Shown here in pieces: positions 24,870 to 33,589 of a DNA stretch of 64,000 bases; the stretch's first letter is position 1, and every line of letters starts with the position of its first letter. Both the position numbers and the translations under genes were made by a program. The stretch is taken from contig NZ_CP082966.1 in assembly GCF_019968605.1 (NCBI RefSeq), positions 3,461,501 to 3,525,500 on the forward strand, written 5' to 3'. The DNA is from Polaribacter litorisediminis (GTDB lineage: Bacteria; Bacteroidota; Bacteroidia; Flavobacteriales; Flavobacteriaceae). Below the pieces are notes generated by a model, which saw only the letters and a list, made by a program, of their open reading frames with translations, was not told the DNA's origin and did not search any database.

Positions 24870-26836
24870 TGAAGAAATTTATAGCACTTTTTATCTTATT
24901 ATTCTCTTTATTTTTAAATGCGCAAACACAAGATAATCCCATAAAAATTGAAACCTCTGTAAAAAAAATATCGGACACAGAATATGATATTATTTTTAGC
25001 GCAACATTATATAAAGGTTGGTATTTATACTCGCAATACAATCCTGAAGATGCTTCTCTTCCGCTAGAAATTACCATTCCAGATGCTACCACAGATTATA
25101 AATTAGTTGGTAAGGCGGATGAAAAAGATACCTTTAAAAAATATTCAGAAACTTGGGAAAAAGAAGAAATTGTTTTTAAAAACAAAGCAATTATTACCCA
25201 AAGAATTCAATTAACAAACAAAGAAATTACGAGTATCAAACTAAATTTCTTTGGTCAGGTTTGCGAAACAGCTTGTATTAATATTGATGAAAATTTTACC
25301 ATTTCTTTGCTTGGAAACGAAATTAAAGAAGACATTACAATTGATGACAAAAGTAAAATTCTAGCTAAAAAATTAAAATTAGATTTAAAAAATACATCAC
25401 TTTTAAAAAACACAACAGATACAGGTTCCGAAAGTTCAAACGGATTATTCAGCATCTTTTTTCTCGGTTTTATTGGCGGTTTGTTAGCACTTTTAACCCC
25501 ATGTGTGTTCCCGATGATTCCTTTAACAGTATCGTTTTTCACCAAACAATCGCAACATAAAAGCAAAGGAATTTTTAATGCAATTTTATACGGATTTTTT
25601 ATTGTAATTATCTATATTTTATTGAGTCTTCCTTTTCACTTTTTAGATAATTTAGATCCAGAAATATTAAATACCATTTCTACAAACGTTTGGTTAAACA
25701 TTTTCTTTTTTGTGGTTTTGGTCTTTTTTGCATTTTCTTTCTTTGGCTTTTATGAAATAACGCTACCAAGTTCTTGGGGAAATAAAATGGATTCAGCTTC
25801 TTCTGTGGGCGGTCTTATTGGTATTTTCTTTATGGCATTAACCTTGGCAATTGTTTCCTTTTCTTGTACAGGTCCTATTTTAGGATCTTTATTAGCTGGT
25901 TCTTTAACTTCAGATGGTGGTGCTATGCAATTAACCGCTGGTATGACTGGTTTTGGTTTGGCATTGGCATTGCCTTTTGCGTTGTTTGCGCTGTTTCCGA
26001 GTTGGTTAAATTCTTTGCCAAAATCGGGCGGATGGTTAAATACCACAAAAGTAGTTTTAGGGTTTTTAGAATTGGCTTTGGCTTTTAAATTTTTGTCAAA
26101 TGCAGATTTAGTGGCGCACTGGGATTTCTTAAAACGGGAAGTATTTATGGGAATTTGGATTGTAATTTTTATCGGATTAGGTTTGTATTTGTTCGGTAAA
26201 ATAAAATTCCCGCATGATTCACCGATCAAAAAACTATCCTTTTTTCGTATTTCATTTGGTGTTTTGGTGGTTGCTTTTGTGGTTTATATGGCGCCAGGAG
26301 TTTTAAAAAACCCTACATGGAATTTAAGTCTTTTAAGTGGTTTTCCTCCTCCTCAATTTTACAGTTTGTATGCGCAAGAAAGCGATTGCCCTTTAGGTTT
26401 AGATTGTTATAAGGATTTTGATGAAGGTTTGGCAAAAGCGATTGAAGTTAACAAACCTATTTTATTAGATTTTACAGGTTGGGCTTGCGTAAACTGCAGA
26501 AAAATGGAGGAAAATGTTTGGAGCGAATTAGATGTGTATCAAGTTTTAAAAGAGGATTATATTCTGATTTCTCTGTATGTAGATGATAATGAAAAGCAAT
26601 TGCCAGAAGCAGAACAATTCGATTTTTTAAAACCAAACGGAAAGGTAAAAAAAATACGAACGGTTGGCGATAAATGGTCTACGTTTCAGGTCATCAATTT
26701 TAAAAATGCCTCACAGCCTTATTATGTTTTATTAAGTCCAGATTTAGAAGTTTTAAATAGTGCACAGCAATATACAGACAGAGACACCTATTATAATTGG
26801 TTGCAAGAAGGTTTACAAACTTTTAATGAAAAATAA
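24869..26836 (+). CDS. dsbD: DsbD-type thiol:disulfide interchange protein
   Basis: A 655-residue three-part reductase that carries electrons from cytoplasmic thioredoxin across the inner membrane. A signal peptide (LFILLFSLFLNAQ) leads to an N-terminal DsbD-alpha-like domain with the pair CETAC. About eight membrane helices follow with cysteines in LLTPCVFPMIPL and VSFSCTGPILG. A C-terminal thioredoxin-like domain carries WACVNCRKM (CVNC). All three redox pairs are present. Start coupling to tilS (one-base overlap) fixes the start. A small exported protein follows 46 bp later. Confidence 0.92.
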   Translation: MKKFIALFILLFSLFLNAQTQDNPIKIETSVKKISDTEYDIIFSATLYKGWYLYSQYNPEDASLPLEITIPDATTDYKLVGKADEKDTFKKYSETWEKEEIVFKNKAIITQRIQLTNKEITSIKLNFFGQVCETACINIDENFTISLLGNEIKEDITIDDKSKILAKKLKLDLKNTSLLKNTTDTGSESSNGLFSIFFLGFIGGLLALLTPCVFPMIPLTVSFFTKQSQHKSKGIFNAILYGFFIVIIYILLSLPFHFLDNLDPEILNTISTNVWLNIFFFVVLVFFAFSFFGFYEITLPSSWGNKMDSASSVGGLIGIFFMALTLAIVSFSCTGPILGSLLAGSLTSDGGAMQLTAGMTGFGLALALPFALFALFPSWLNSLPKSGGWLNTTKVVLGFLELALAFKFLSNADLVAHWDFLKREVFMGIWIVIFIGLGLYLFGKIKFPHDSPIKKLSFFRISFGVLVVAFVVYMAPGVLKNPTWNLSLLSGFPPPQFYSLYAQESDCPLGLDCYKDFDEGLAKAIEVNKPILLDFTGWACVNCRKMEENVWSELDVYQVLKEDYILISLYVDDNEKQLPEAEQFDFLKPNGKVKKIRTVGDKWSTFQVINFKNASQPYYVLLSPDLEVLNSAQQYTDRDTYYNWLQEGLQTFNEK

Positions 26837-26882
26837 CGTGTATCATTTTTGATAATTAATTTTGATGAAAATCTAAAAAAAT

Positions 26883-27269
26883 ATGAAAACCAAAGGCTCA
26901 TTTTTAGTTATAATTTCTCTTTTTAGTATTGCTGTTAATGCTCAAAAAAAGAACATAAATTTATCAAACAAACCTGCAAGTATTTATACGTTTTCTAAAG
27001 CTATAAGTGATAAAAATGGTTTTTCTGCCATCAACAAAAAATTACAACTTACTAATTTTAATTTCGTTTATGTGGATCTTTTAGACTTAGATTTGAATCG
27101 AATGTCTATAGATTCTAATAATCTTAGGAATACTCCTTCTGCTTATATTTTTGATGATTATAAAAGATATCAAGATCGAAATTTGCTAAAAGGATTTTTA
27201 CTAGAAAACGATCCAACTCGTTGGAACTTGCAATGCCAGAACCCACTTTCTGTTCAACCTATTGAATAA
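26883..27269 (+). CDS. Small exported hypothetical protein
   Basis: A 128-residue protein with a clear signal peptide (FLVIISLFSIAVNAQ, cleavage after the NAQ common in this phylum). The mature part has no motif I recognise; it contains FVYVDLLDLDLNRM and a C-terminal single cysteine in LQCQNPL. It lies 46 bp after dsbD on the same strand and may be cotranscribed. A palindrome TATCA-TTTT-TGATA sits between the two genes (26842-26855). Confidence 0.7.
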   Translation: MKTKGSFLVIISLFSIAVNAQKKNINLSNKPASIYTFSKAISDKNGFSAINKKLQLTNFNFVYVDLLDLDLNRMSIDSNNLRNTPSAYIFDDYKRYQDRNLLKGFLLENDPTRWNLQCQNPLSVQPIE

Positions 27270-27424
27270 AAAAACAAATTCAATACTTTTACTAGAAATT
27301 AAACATCTACATAAAAATCAGCTATATTTATATCGTTTTCGTAGATTTTTAAAACATTATTCGTAAAAAGCTATGTTCTTTACTTTTTGTTTTTTGTAAT
27401 TTCACGGTATAAAACAAAAAAAAT

Positions 27425-30004
27425 ATGTCTGCATTACCAAAATTGACGAGATTTAATGACAATGTGTTGTCTAAATATCAAATTTACAACAGCATATTTA
27501 TCACCCTTCCTTTTGATAAAATTGATAATACGGGAGTATTACTGCCGCTGTTTCATAAAATTTGCGAAAAAGGTTTTAAAGAAGGAAATAATCCTACAGA
27601 AATTGTAGAGCAGTTTTTCTATAAATATCTAGATACTTTAAATAAAAAAGATAAAAAGGATTTACTGTTTCAATTCATTCAATATATAGAACGCCAAGTA
27701 GTTTTATTTGATGCCATTGAAGACGCTGCTTTTCCGATTGTAAATAATATGGACGGTTTTGGTACCCTGCGTAATTCTAAAGAAACTGCCTTTTTAAGTG
27801 ATAAAAAAGAAGCCCTCAAAAAGCATTTAGAAGATTTTAAGGTTCGCATTGTTTTAACAGCACACCCTACACAATTTTATCCAGGTTCTGTTTTAGGTAT
27901 TATTACAGATTTAGATAAAGCCATTCAAAATGACGATTTATTATTAATCAAAAAATTGTTGGCGCAATTAGGAAAAACACCCTTTTATAAAAAAACGAAA
28001 CCAACACCTTATGATGAGGCCATCAGTTTAATTTGGTATTTAGAAAACGTGTTTTATCATTCTGTTCCTGAAATATACAATTATATTCAGCACAATATCT
28101 ATGATGGTCATCCTATAGAAAATGAAATTATAGATCTTGGTTTTTGGCCTGGAGGCGATAGAGACGGAAACCCTTTTGTTACAACTCAAATAACCTTAGA
28201 CGTAGCCGAAAAATTACGTCAGGCGATTTTAAGAAGTTATTATGGTGATATAAGAAGTTTAAAAAGACGCTTTACTTTTGATGGTGTTCAAGAAATTTTA
28301 TCTCAAATAGAAAAACGCTTATACAAACATGTTATTAGAAGCTATAGCAAGGTTAATTTTTCTCAAAAAATACTATTAGAAGAATTATATGCGGCGAGAG
28401 AAATTGTTGTAGACAAGCACGACTCTTTATTTATTGAAGAATTAAATGACTTTATTAACAAGGTACGTATTTTCGGTTTTCACTTTGCTACGCTAGATAT
28501 TCGACAAGATAGTAGAGTGCATCACAAAGCATTTACACAGATTGTAGATGATTTAATAAGCGCCGGCGATACGACGTTTCCTGAAAACTATCATCAGTTA
28601 TCAGAAAAAGAGCAAATTGAAATTTTAGCAGTCACAAAAGGAAATATAGATCCTAAAATGTTGTCTGATGAGATGTCTATAAGTACCATAGAATCAATTT
28701 ATGCCCTTAAAACGATTCAAAAGAGAAATGGAGAACGTGGCGCAAATCGATACATTATTAGTAACAATCAATCTGCATTAAATGTAATGCAAACTTTTGC
28801 GATGCTCAATTTATGTGGTTTTGAAAATGAACTCCCTGTAGACGTCATTCCGCTTTTTGAAACTGTCGATGATTTAGAAAATGCGAGTGATGTAATGCGC
28901 ACTTTATATACCAACAATAGTTATCGATACCATTTATCGAAAAGAAAAAATAAACAAACCATTATGTTAGGGTTTTCCGACGGAACAAAAGACGGTGGTT
29001 ATTTAATGGCAAATTGGGGTATTTTTAAAGCAAAAGAAGCGCTTACAAAAATTTCTAGAGAATTTGATATTGAAGTTATTTTCTTTGACGGTCGTGGCGG
29101 ACCTCCTGCAAGAGGTGGCGGAAAAACACACCAATTTTATGCTTCTTTAGGACCAACAATTGAAGACAAGGAAATTCAATTAACAATTCAAGGTCAAACC
29201 ATTAGCTCTAATTTTGGGACTCTAAACTCATCTCAATATAATTTGGAGCAATTAATAAGTTCTGGAATTAAAAATGAGGTTTTCACAAAAGATCAATTAA
29301 ATGATTCACACAGAACTATTATAGATGATTTGGCAAAAACGAGTTATAAAACCTACGTTGATTTTAAAAATCATCCGCAGTTTTTGCCGTATTTAGAGCA
29401 AATGAGTACCTTAAAATATTATGCAAAAACAAATATTGGTAGCAGACCTAGTAAGCGTTCTAATTCTGATACCCTAGATTTTTCTTCGTTAAGAGCCATT
29501 CCATTTGTAGGAAGTTGGAGTCAGTTAAAACAAAATGTCCCCGGCTTTTTTGGTGTAGGAACTGCGCTAAAAAAGTATGAAGATGCCAATCGTTTTGATG
29601 AGATTGTAGAGTTTTACAATGCGTCAGATTTCTTTAAAACCTTGCTAGAAAATAGTATGATGAGTTTAACAAAATCATTCTTTGGTTTAACTGCTTACAT
29701 GGCGAATGATGCAGTTTTTGGAGATTTTTGGAAGTTAATTTTTGAAGAATATACCATTACAAAACGCTTACTATTAAAATTAACCGGGCACAAAGAATTG
29801 ATGGAAAATTATCCGGTAGGAAAAGCATCAATAGCAATAAGAGAAAGTATTGTACTGCCGCTACTCACGATACAGCAGTATGCATTAAAGCAAATTCAAG
29901 AATTGCAAAAAACCGAAGGAAACGCTGAAGAAATAGAAGTCTTTGAAAAAATGGTGATGCGTTCTTTATTTGGTAATATTAATGCGAGTAGAAATTCTGC
30001 TTAA
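27425..30004 (+). CDS. Divergent phosphoenolpyruvate carboxylase-like protein
   Basis: An 859-residue PEPC-family protein aligned over its full length: LTAHPTQFYPGS with H147, FWPGGDRDGNPF, ATLDIRQDS, LGFSDGTKDGG with K522, IQGQTISSNFG and IGSRPSKRS. Two conserved sites differ from normal PEPC. The E of LTAHPTE is Q150, and the catalytic histidine of FHGRGG is aspartate (FFDGRGG, D555). The C-terminus ends NASRNSA instead of QNTG. A normal PEPC is encoded at 15406, so this paralogue may have changed kinetics, a different acceptor, or a regulatory role. A strong terminator follows. Family membership is certain; activity is not. Confidence 0.88.
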   Translation: MSALPKLTRFNDNVLSKYQIYNSIFITLPFDKIDNTGVLLPLFHKICEKGFKEGNNPTEIVEQFFYKYLDTLNKKDKKDLLFQFIQYIERQVVLFDAIEDAAFPIVNNMDGFGTLRNSKETAFLSDKKEALKKHLEDFKVRIVLTAHPTQFYPGSVLGIITDLDKAIQNDDLLLIKKLLAQLGKTPFYKKTKPTPYDEAISLIWYLENVFYHSVPEIYNYIQHNIYDGHPIENEIIDLGFWPGGDRDGNPFVTTQITLDVAEKLRQAILRSYYGDIRSLKRRFTFDGVQEILSQIEKRLYKHVIRSYSKVNFSQKILLEELYAAREIVVDKHDSLFIEELNDFINKVRIFGFHFATLDIRQDSRVHHKAFTQIVDDLISAGDTTFPENYHQLSEKEQIEILAVTKGNIDPKMLSDEMSISTIESIYALKTIQKRNGERGANRYIISNNQSALNVMQTFAMLNLCGFENELPVDVIPLFETVDDLENASDVMRTLYTNNSYRYHLSKRKNKQTIMLGFSDGTKDGGYLMANWGIFKAKEALTKISREFDIEVIFFDGRGGPPARGGGKTHQFYASLGPTIEDKEIQLTIQGQTISSNFGTLNSSQYNLEQLISSGIKNEVFTKDQLNDSHRTIIDDLAKTSYKTYVDFKNHPQFLPYLEQMSTLKYYAKTNIGSRPSKRSNSDTLDFSSLRAIPFVGSWSQLKQNVPGFFGVGTALKKYEDANRFDEIVEFYNASDFFKTLLENSMMSLTKSFFGLTAYMANDAVFGDFWKLIFEEYTITKRLLLKLTGHKELMENYPVGKASIAIRESIVLPLLTIQQYALKQIQELQKTEGNAEEIEVFEKMVMRSLFGNINASRNSA

Positions 30005-30027
30005 TTTAGGGCGATAAATAAAATAGT

Positions 30028-30060
30028 AAAATGCAACCCTATTTTGGTTGCATTTTTTTT
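30028..30060 (+). terminator. Rho-independent terminator of the divergent PEPC gene
   Basis: Arms AAATGCAACC (30029-30038) and GGTTGCATTT (30046-30055), with loop CTATTTT and a run of T to 30061, begin 24 bp after the stop codon. Confidence 0.85.
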
Positions 30061-30094
30061 TGATAAAAGTAAACGAAAAAGAAAGGATTTATGA
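30055..30094 (+). repeat. Dispersed intergenic motif, copy 2
   Basis: TTTTTGATAAAAGTAAACGA then AAAAGAAAGGATTTATGA matches 9761-9801 and 30725-30765 and the reversed copy at 18280. It starts inside the T-run of the terminator. Confidence 0.5.
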
Positions 30095-30206
30095 ACACTT
30101 GATATGTTTCAACTGCTTGTACTTTTGAGTCCGTAACATTTTTACTAGTTAAAACTCTTATAAAGGAGTTCTTAAAATAATGATACCTCATCCCATAGAA
30201 ATATTA

Positions 30207-30560
30207 TTAGGAATGTTTTGTTTTGTGTGCTATAAATTTTACAGGAATTGAATACAGTTTAGATGTACTTGCTTTGTCTATTGAAAGTGTTTTTTTATTT
30301 AATGAGGTTTTTATGAACCTAATAATCTCAAAATCTTCAGAATCAACCGACATTACGGTAATTTCGTTATGCTCATTTAATTTAAATTCGACATTTACAA
30401 CGATATCTTGATAAACCGATGTTTCGTCTATATTTAATAATTTTTTGACTTGTTCCTGTAAGGTAAGGCTATCTTTTGGCAATGTTCCCATTGTATTTGC
30501 AAATATTTGGCTGCTAAATGTTATTAAGATTCCGAATAGTAATGTTTTGATTGTCTTCAT
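30207..30560 (-). CDS. Small exported hypothetical protein, TonB-C-terminus-like
   Basis: A 117-residue protein with a signal peptide (LLFGILITFSSQIFANT). The mature part has QDIVVNVEFKLNEHNEITVMSV and YSIPVKFIA, the strand pattern of small proteins resembling a TonB C-terminal domain (energy-transducer-like) found in Bacteroidota. The family resemblance is weak. The promoter region carries a perfect 21-bp palindrome at 30620-30640, about 60 bp upstream of the start, which is probably an operator for this gene. Confidence 0.7.
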   Translation of the reverse strand: MKTIKTLLFGILITFSSQIFANTMGTLPKDSLTLQEQVKKLLNIDETSVYQDIVVNVEFKLNEHNEITVMSVDSEDFEIIRFIKTSLNKKTLSIDKASTSKLYSIPVKFIAHKTKHS

Positions 30561-30619
30561 TGTTTAAAATTTAAATGATTAATATACTATGTAGACGAAA
30601 CTATCCATATTTTGTTACA

Positions 30620-30640
30620 GTACTATGCATTGCATAGTAC
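30620..30640. promoter_or_regulatory. Perfect 21-bp palindrome, probable operator
   Basis: GTACTATGCA-T-TGCATAGTAC has 10-bp perfect arms and one central base, flanked further out by TTGTTA on the left and TAACAA on the right. There is no T-run beside it, so a repressor or activator operator is more likely than a terminator. It lies 60 bp upstream of the minus-strand gene starting at 30560 and 239 bp upstream of the usp gene at 30879. It differs from the FNR-like sites. Confidence 0.6.
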
Positions 30641-30724
30641 AAATTAACAAGATTTAATAGATTATGCCTTGTACTTTTTCTTTAAATACAGGTAAAAAAT
30701 AAAGCATTGCCTTTGTTAGAGTCG

Positions 30725-30765
30725 TTTTTTTAACAAAAAGTAAGCGAAAAAGAAACGATTTATAA
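30725..30765 (+). repeat. Dispersed intergenic motif, copy 3
   Basis: TTTTTTAACAAAAAGTAAGC then GAAAAAGAAACGATTTATAA repeats the motif seen at 9761, 30055 and (reversed) 18280. Confidence 0.5.
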
Positions 30766-30817
30766 TGATATACTATGTCTAAATTGGTATCATGGATATT
30801 TTAAAACGCGAATTCAT

Positions 30818-30862
30818 AATGATGCTTATCATTTTACATTTCTTGATTCTTTGGTATTTTTA
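30818..30862 (+). promoter_or_regulatory. FNR-like operator and -7 element of the lone usp gene
   Basis: AATGATGCTTATCATT (30818-30833), a perfect palindrome centred at 30825.5, is followed by TATTTTTA at 30855-30862. The distance from the centre to the last base of the -7 element is 36.5 bp. The predicted start of transcription is near 30869, placing the site at about -42. Confidence 0.7.
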
Positions 30863-30878
30863 GAAAAATTACGATACC

Positions 30879-31706
30879 ATGAAACATATTCTTTTACCCA
30901 CAGATTTCTCTGCAAACTCTATTCATGCCATAAGATATACCATGCAATTATATGAAAATTCGTCGTGTTCCTTTTCTATTTTATATGTTCAAAAAGAATC
31001 TAAACTCATTGTTGATGTTTTAATGGCAACTTCTGAAAAGACTAATAATTATCAATCAGAAAAAAAAAGGAAAAAAAAAGAATTGAATGAATTAGTTCTC
31101 CAGTTAAAGGAAGAAAACAAAAATCAAAATTTTACATTTAAAGTATTTTTTGATACCAATTCTTTAACTGATGCCCTAAAAAAGGTGATTATTTCAGAAA
31201 ATATAGACCTTATTATTATGGGTAGTAACGGTGCCACAGCAATAAAAGAAGCAATTTTTGGCAGCAATACCTTAAATGTTATTAGAGAAGTAGATTGTCC
31301 TGTTCTCGTGATTCCTGAAAATTACAATTTTAAACCTATCCATTCCGTTTTGTTCTCAACGGAACAATGTAAAGATTTTAAAACAGATAAAATAAAACCG
31401 CTTACCGAACTTTTAAAATTACAAAAAGCTTCTTTAAGCATCTTAGACATCAACTCGAATCAAGAAGAAAAACAGCAGCATAAAACTGCTTTAGCTACTC
31501 TATTTTTAGAGATTCCTTTTGATTACTATAGTATTCAGCATCTTCCTGTACCCGTTGCTATTAATGCGGCCATACAATTGTTAAATTTTGACGTACATGC
31601 TTTATTTATAGAATCCACATCCTTTATTGATCGTTTTATTTATGGAACTGAAGATGATGATATTAGCTACGGAACTAAAATACCTTTACTTGTTTTACAT
31701 GCATAA
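30879..31706 (+). CDS. Universal stress protein, two UspA domains
   Basis: A 275-residue tandem UspA protein. The first domain starts HILLPTDFSANS and has the ATP-binding G-2x-G-9x-G(S/T) motif in MGSNGATAIKEAIFGSNT. The second domain lacks that motif. UspA proteins help survival in growth arrest and under oxidative or low-energy stress by mechanisms that are poorly known. It faces the four-usp operon and has its own FNR-like promoter. Its lysine-rich linker (KKRKKKEL near residue 65) is unusual among the five. Confidence 0.93.
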   Translation: MKHILLPTDFSANSIHAIRYTMQLYENSSCSFSILYVQKESKLIVDVLMATSEKTNNYQSEKKRKKKELNELVLQLKEENKNQNFTFKVFFDTNSLTDALKKVIISENIDLIIMGSNGATAIKEAIFGSNTLNVIREVDCPVLVIPENYNFKPIHSVLFSTEQCKDFKTDKIKPLTELLKLQKASLSILDINSNQEEKQQHKTALATLFLEIPFDYYSIQHLPVPVAINAAIQLLNFDVHALFIESTSFIDRFIYGTEDDDISYGTKIPLLVLHA

Positions 31707-31794
31707 AAATTATGTAGATCCTTAAATAGCATCCGTTTAAAAAAGTATAAATCAATAAAATTATATCCGTTATTGTTTAAAATTACTTTACATT

Positions 31795-32652
31795 TTAGTT
31801 TTTTAAATCTTGCAACGCTAACACAGGCATGTTGGTGCTAACGCCTAATTCTTTTACCATAGGGCTCGAGAAAATACTTCCGAAAGAATCATGTTTCTTG
31901 TTTACAAAAGCTATCATTTTACCATCTCTACTTTGAGTAAAATCCTGATTGCTTTCTTGCAAATATTGATGGAATACCCTTTGATGTGTATACTTAGTTG
32001 AACCTAAAATCTTATCGAGTAAAATTTTATTTTGCTTTTGTTCCTTGCTAAATTCCTTATCACTTTGAATATACAAAACTCGAATTGTTGCATTGGTTAC
32101 TTTTGAAATTTCTATGAGTGTTGCCATTTCATTTTTCTTGAAATGGATTTTAAAATTAGTAGCAAACACAATTTCTTTTGGATTTTTAAAAATAATATCA
32201 CCAGGAATAGACAATACCGCAGAGCTTCTAAACTTTTTGATCGTGTTTAACGTATTACTACCCAAAATCGCGTTTTCATCATCAGTCTCTCCGCGCATTC
32301 CCATAATTATCAAGTGGATCTCTTTCTTTTCTATAATTCTTTTAAGAACGTCATGAAAAGTTCCGAAATCATTCAAAAAATGAAGAGTATGATTTCTATT
32401 GTCATCAATAAAAGAAACTTGAGACTTTAAATTTTTCATGTTTTTTTCAGCCTGTTCTTCTACTTCATTTAACTTTTTAAAGGTAGACTCTAAACTTAAC
32501 AAGATTTCATTTTTGAATTCTGGAAGTGGAAGATAATAAGAATGAATTATAAAAAATTCGCAAGACTGTGTTTTGTATAATTCAATAGCATAATGTATAG
32601 CATTATAGGCATTTTTTGAAAAGTCTGTTGGTAGTACTATTCTTTTTGTCAT
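31795..32652 (-). CDS. Universal stress protein, two UspA domains (last gene of operon)
   Basis: A 285-residue protein. The first domain has RIVLPTDFSKNAYNAIHYAI and the ATP-binding motif MGMRGETDDENAILGSNT. The second domain is degenerate and contains the FVNKKHDSFGSIF segment shared in position with its neighbours. It is the fourth and last gene of the operon read from 35304, 60 bp after the previous one, the widest gap in the operon. The convergent gap to the lone usp (31707-31794) contains a partial copy of the MITE-like arm (31762-31787). Confidence 0.93.
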   Translation of the reverse strand: MTKRIVLPTDFSKNAYNAIHYAIELYKTQSCEFFIIHSYYLPLPEFKNEILLSLESTFKKLNEVEEQAEKNMKNLKSQVSFIDDNRNHTLHFLNDFGTFHDVLKRIIEKKEIHLIIMGMRGETDDENAILGSNTLNTIKKFRSSAVLSIPGDIIFKNPKEIVFATNFKIHFKKNEMATLIEISKVTNATIRVLYIQSDKEFSKEQKQNKILLDKILGSTKYTHQRVFHQYLQESNQDFTQSRDGKMIAFVNKKHDSFGSIFSSPMVKELGVSTNMPVLALQDLKN

Positions 32653-32712
32653 GCTATCTATCTAAAAAAATATCATAAAAGTGCATACATTAGTTAGTTA
32701 AAAGTTTGATAT

Positions 32713-33564
32713 TTATAAGTCATTGCTCGGTAAAATTAATAATGGAGTTCTAATAGTTTGTGATATTTCTTTGACCAGATTTTCTCTAAATAAAGCACTC
32801 AAAAAACTATGTTCATGATAGCAAATAGCCAATATATCTATTTGTTCTTTATAAACATACTCCATAATGGTATCTGCTTTGCTTCTTGTTTCAGGAAGCC
32901 ATTGAAGTTCGAAACCATCTTTTTTAGACGTTTTTAATAAATTTTGAAGGTGCTCTAATTGCGTATCATTCAATTTTTCTCCCTCAAAAACATAAATAAT
33001 TTTTGTTTTGGCATTAAATAATTTGCTAATTGCTTTTAAGGGAGCTAGCTGTTTTTTTGAATAGCCTCTTTTAAAACCTGAAGCAAGTCCTAATTTTTTA
33101 GGTTTTTTATACTCTAGTTGATCTGGAATTATTAAAAGAGGAACTTCTTTGATGCTTTCTATAACTTCAAAACTATTGCTGCCAATAAAATAGTTTTCTT
33201 TAGCTGCTGCTCCTTTGCTGCCCATCACTAAAAAATCTACATTTTCTTTTAGAATAACTTTTTGAATTGCTTTTATTAAAAAAAAGGAGGAGGCAATAAT
33301 TTGGAAAGTATGTTTAGTTGGTTCTATATCGCTTATAAGTTTATGTTGCACCGCTAAACATTTTGCTTCTGAAGTAGAACAAAGTTTGCTAACCAATTCT
33401 TCGGATTTATAAACATAAAAAGGATCTGTAATTTGCAGAATTTGGTCTTTAAAAGAATTTAAAATAATAAACCTACAAGGTTCTTTCTCAAATAATTTAG
33501 CAGCATAATATAAAGCGCAATAAGCATTATTTGAAAAATCTGTGGGTACAAGAATCGTTTTCAT
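32713..33564 (-). CDS. Universal stress protein, two UspA domains
   Basis: A 283-residue protein with TILVPTDFSNNAYCALYYAA and the nucleotide motif MGSKGAAAKENYFIGSNS in the first domain. The second domain ends with CYHEHSFLSALFRENLVKEI before a final IPLLILP-like strand. It is the third gene of the operon, 25 bp after its neighbour. Residues ~45-65 (a helix with YVYKSEELVSKLCS) differ strongly from the other copies, so the four genes are old paralogues rather than recent duplicates. Confidence 0.93.
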   Translation of the reverse strand: MKTILVPTDFSNNAYCALYYAAKLFEKEPCRFIILNSFKDQILQITDPFYVYKSEELVSKLCSTSEAKCLAVQHKLISDIEPTKHTFQIIASSFFLIKAIQKVILKENVDFLVMGSKGAAAKENYFIGSNSFEVIESIKEVPLLIIPDQLEYKKPKKLGLASGFKRGYSKKQLAPLKAISKLFNAKTKIIYVFEGEKLNDTQLEHLQNLLKTSKKDGFELQWLPETRSKADTIMEYVYKEQIDILAICYHEHSFLSALFRENLVKEISQTIRTPLLILPSNDL

Positions 33565-33589
33565 AATACAGAATATGTATGTTTATAAA

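Noticed and set aside
26842..26855. TATCATTTTTGATA palindrome as an FNR-like operator
   Set aside because: The half sites are in the reverse order (ATCA then TGAT) and it lies between co-oriented genes, more like a weak terminator.
27425..30004. Second PEPC as a pseudogene
   Set aside because: The frame is intact over 859 residues and most active-site motifs are preserved; the substitutions look selected, not decayed.
30028..30060. Hairpin after the second PEPC as an operator
   Set aside because: A 10-bp stem, 7-base loop and T-run directly after the stop codon is a textbook intrinsic terminator.
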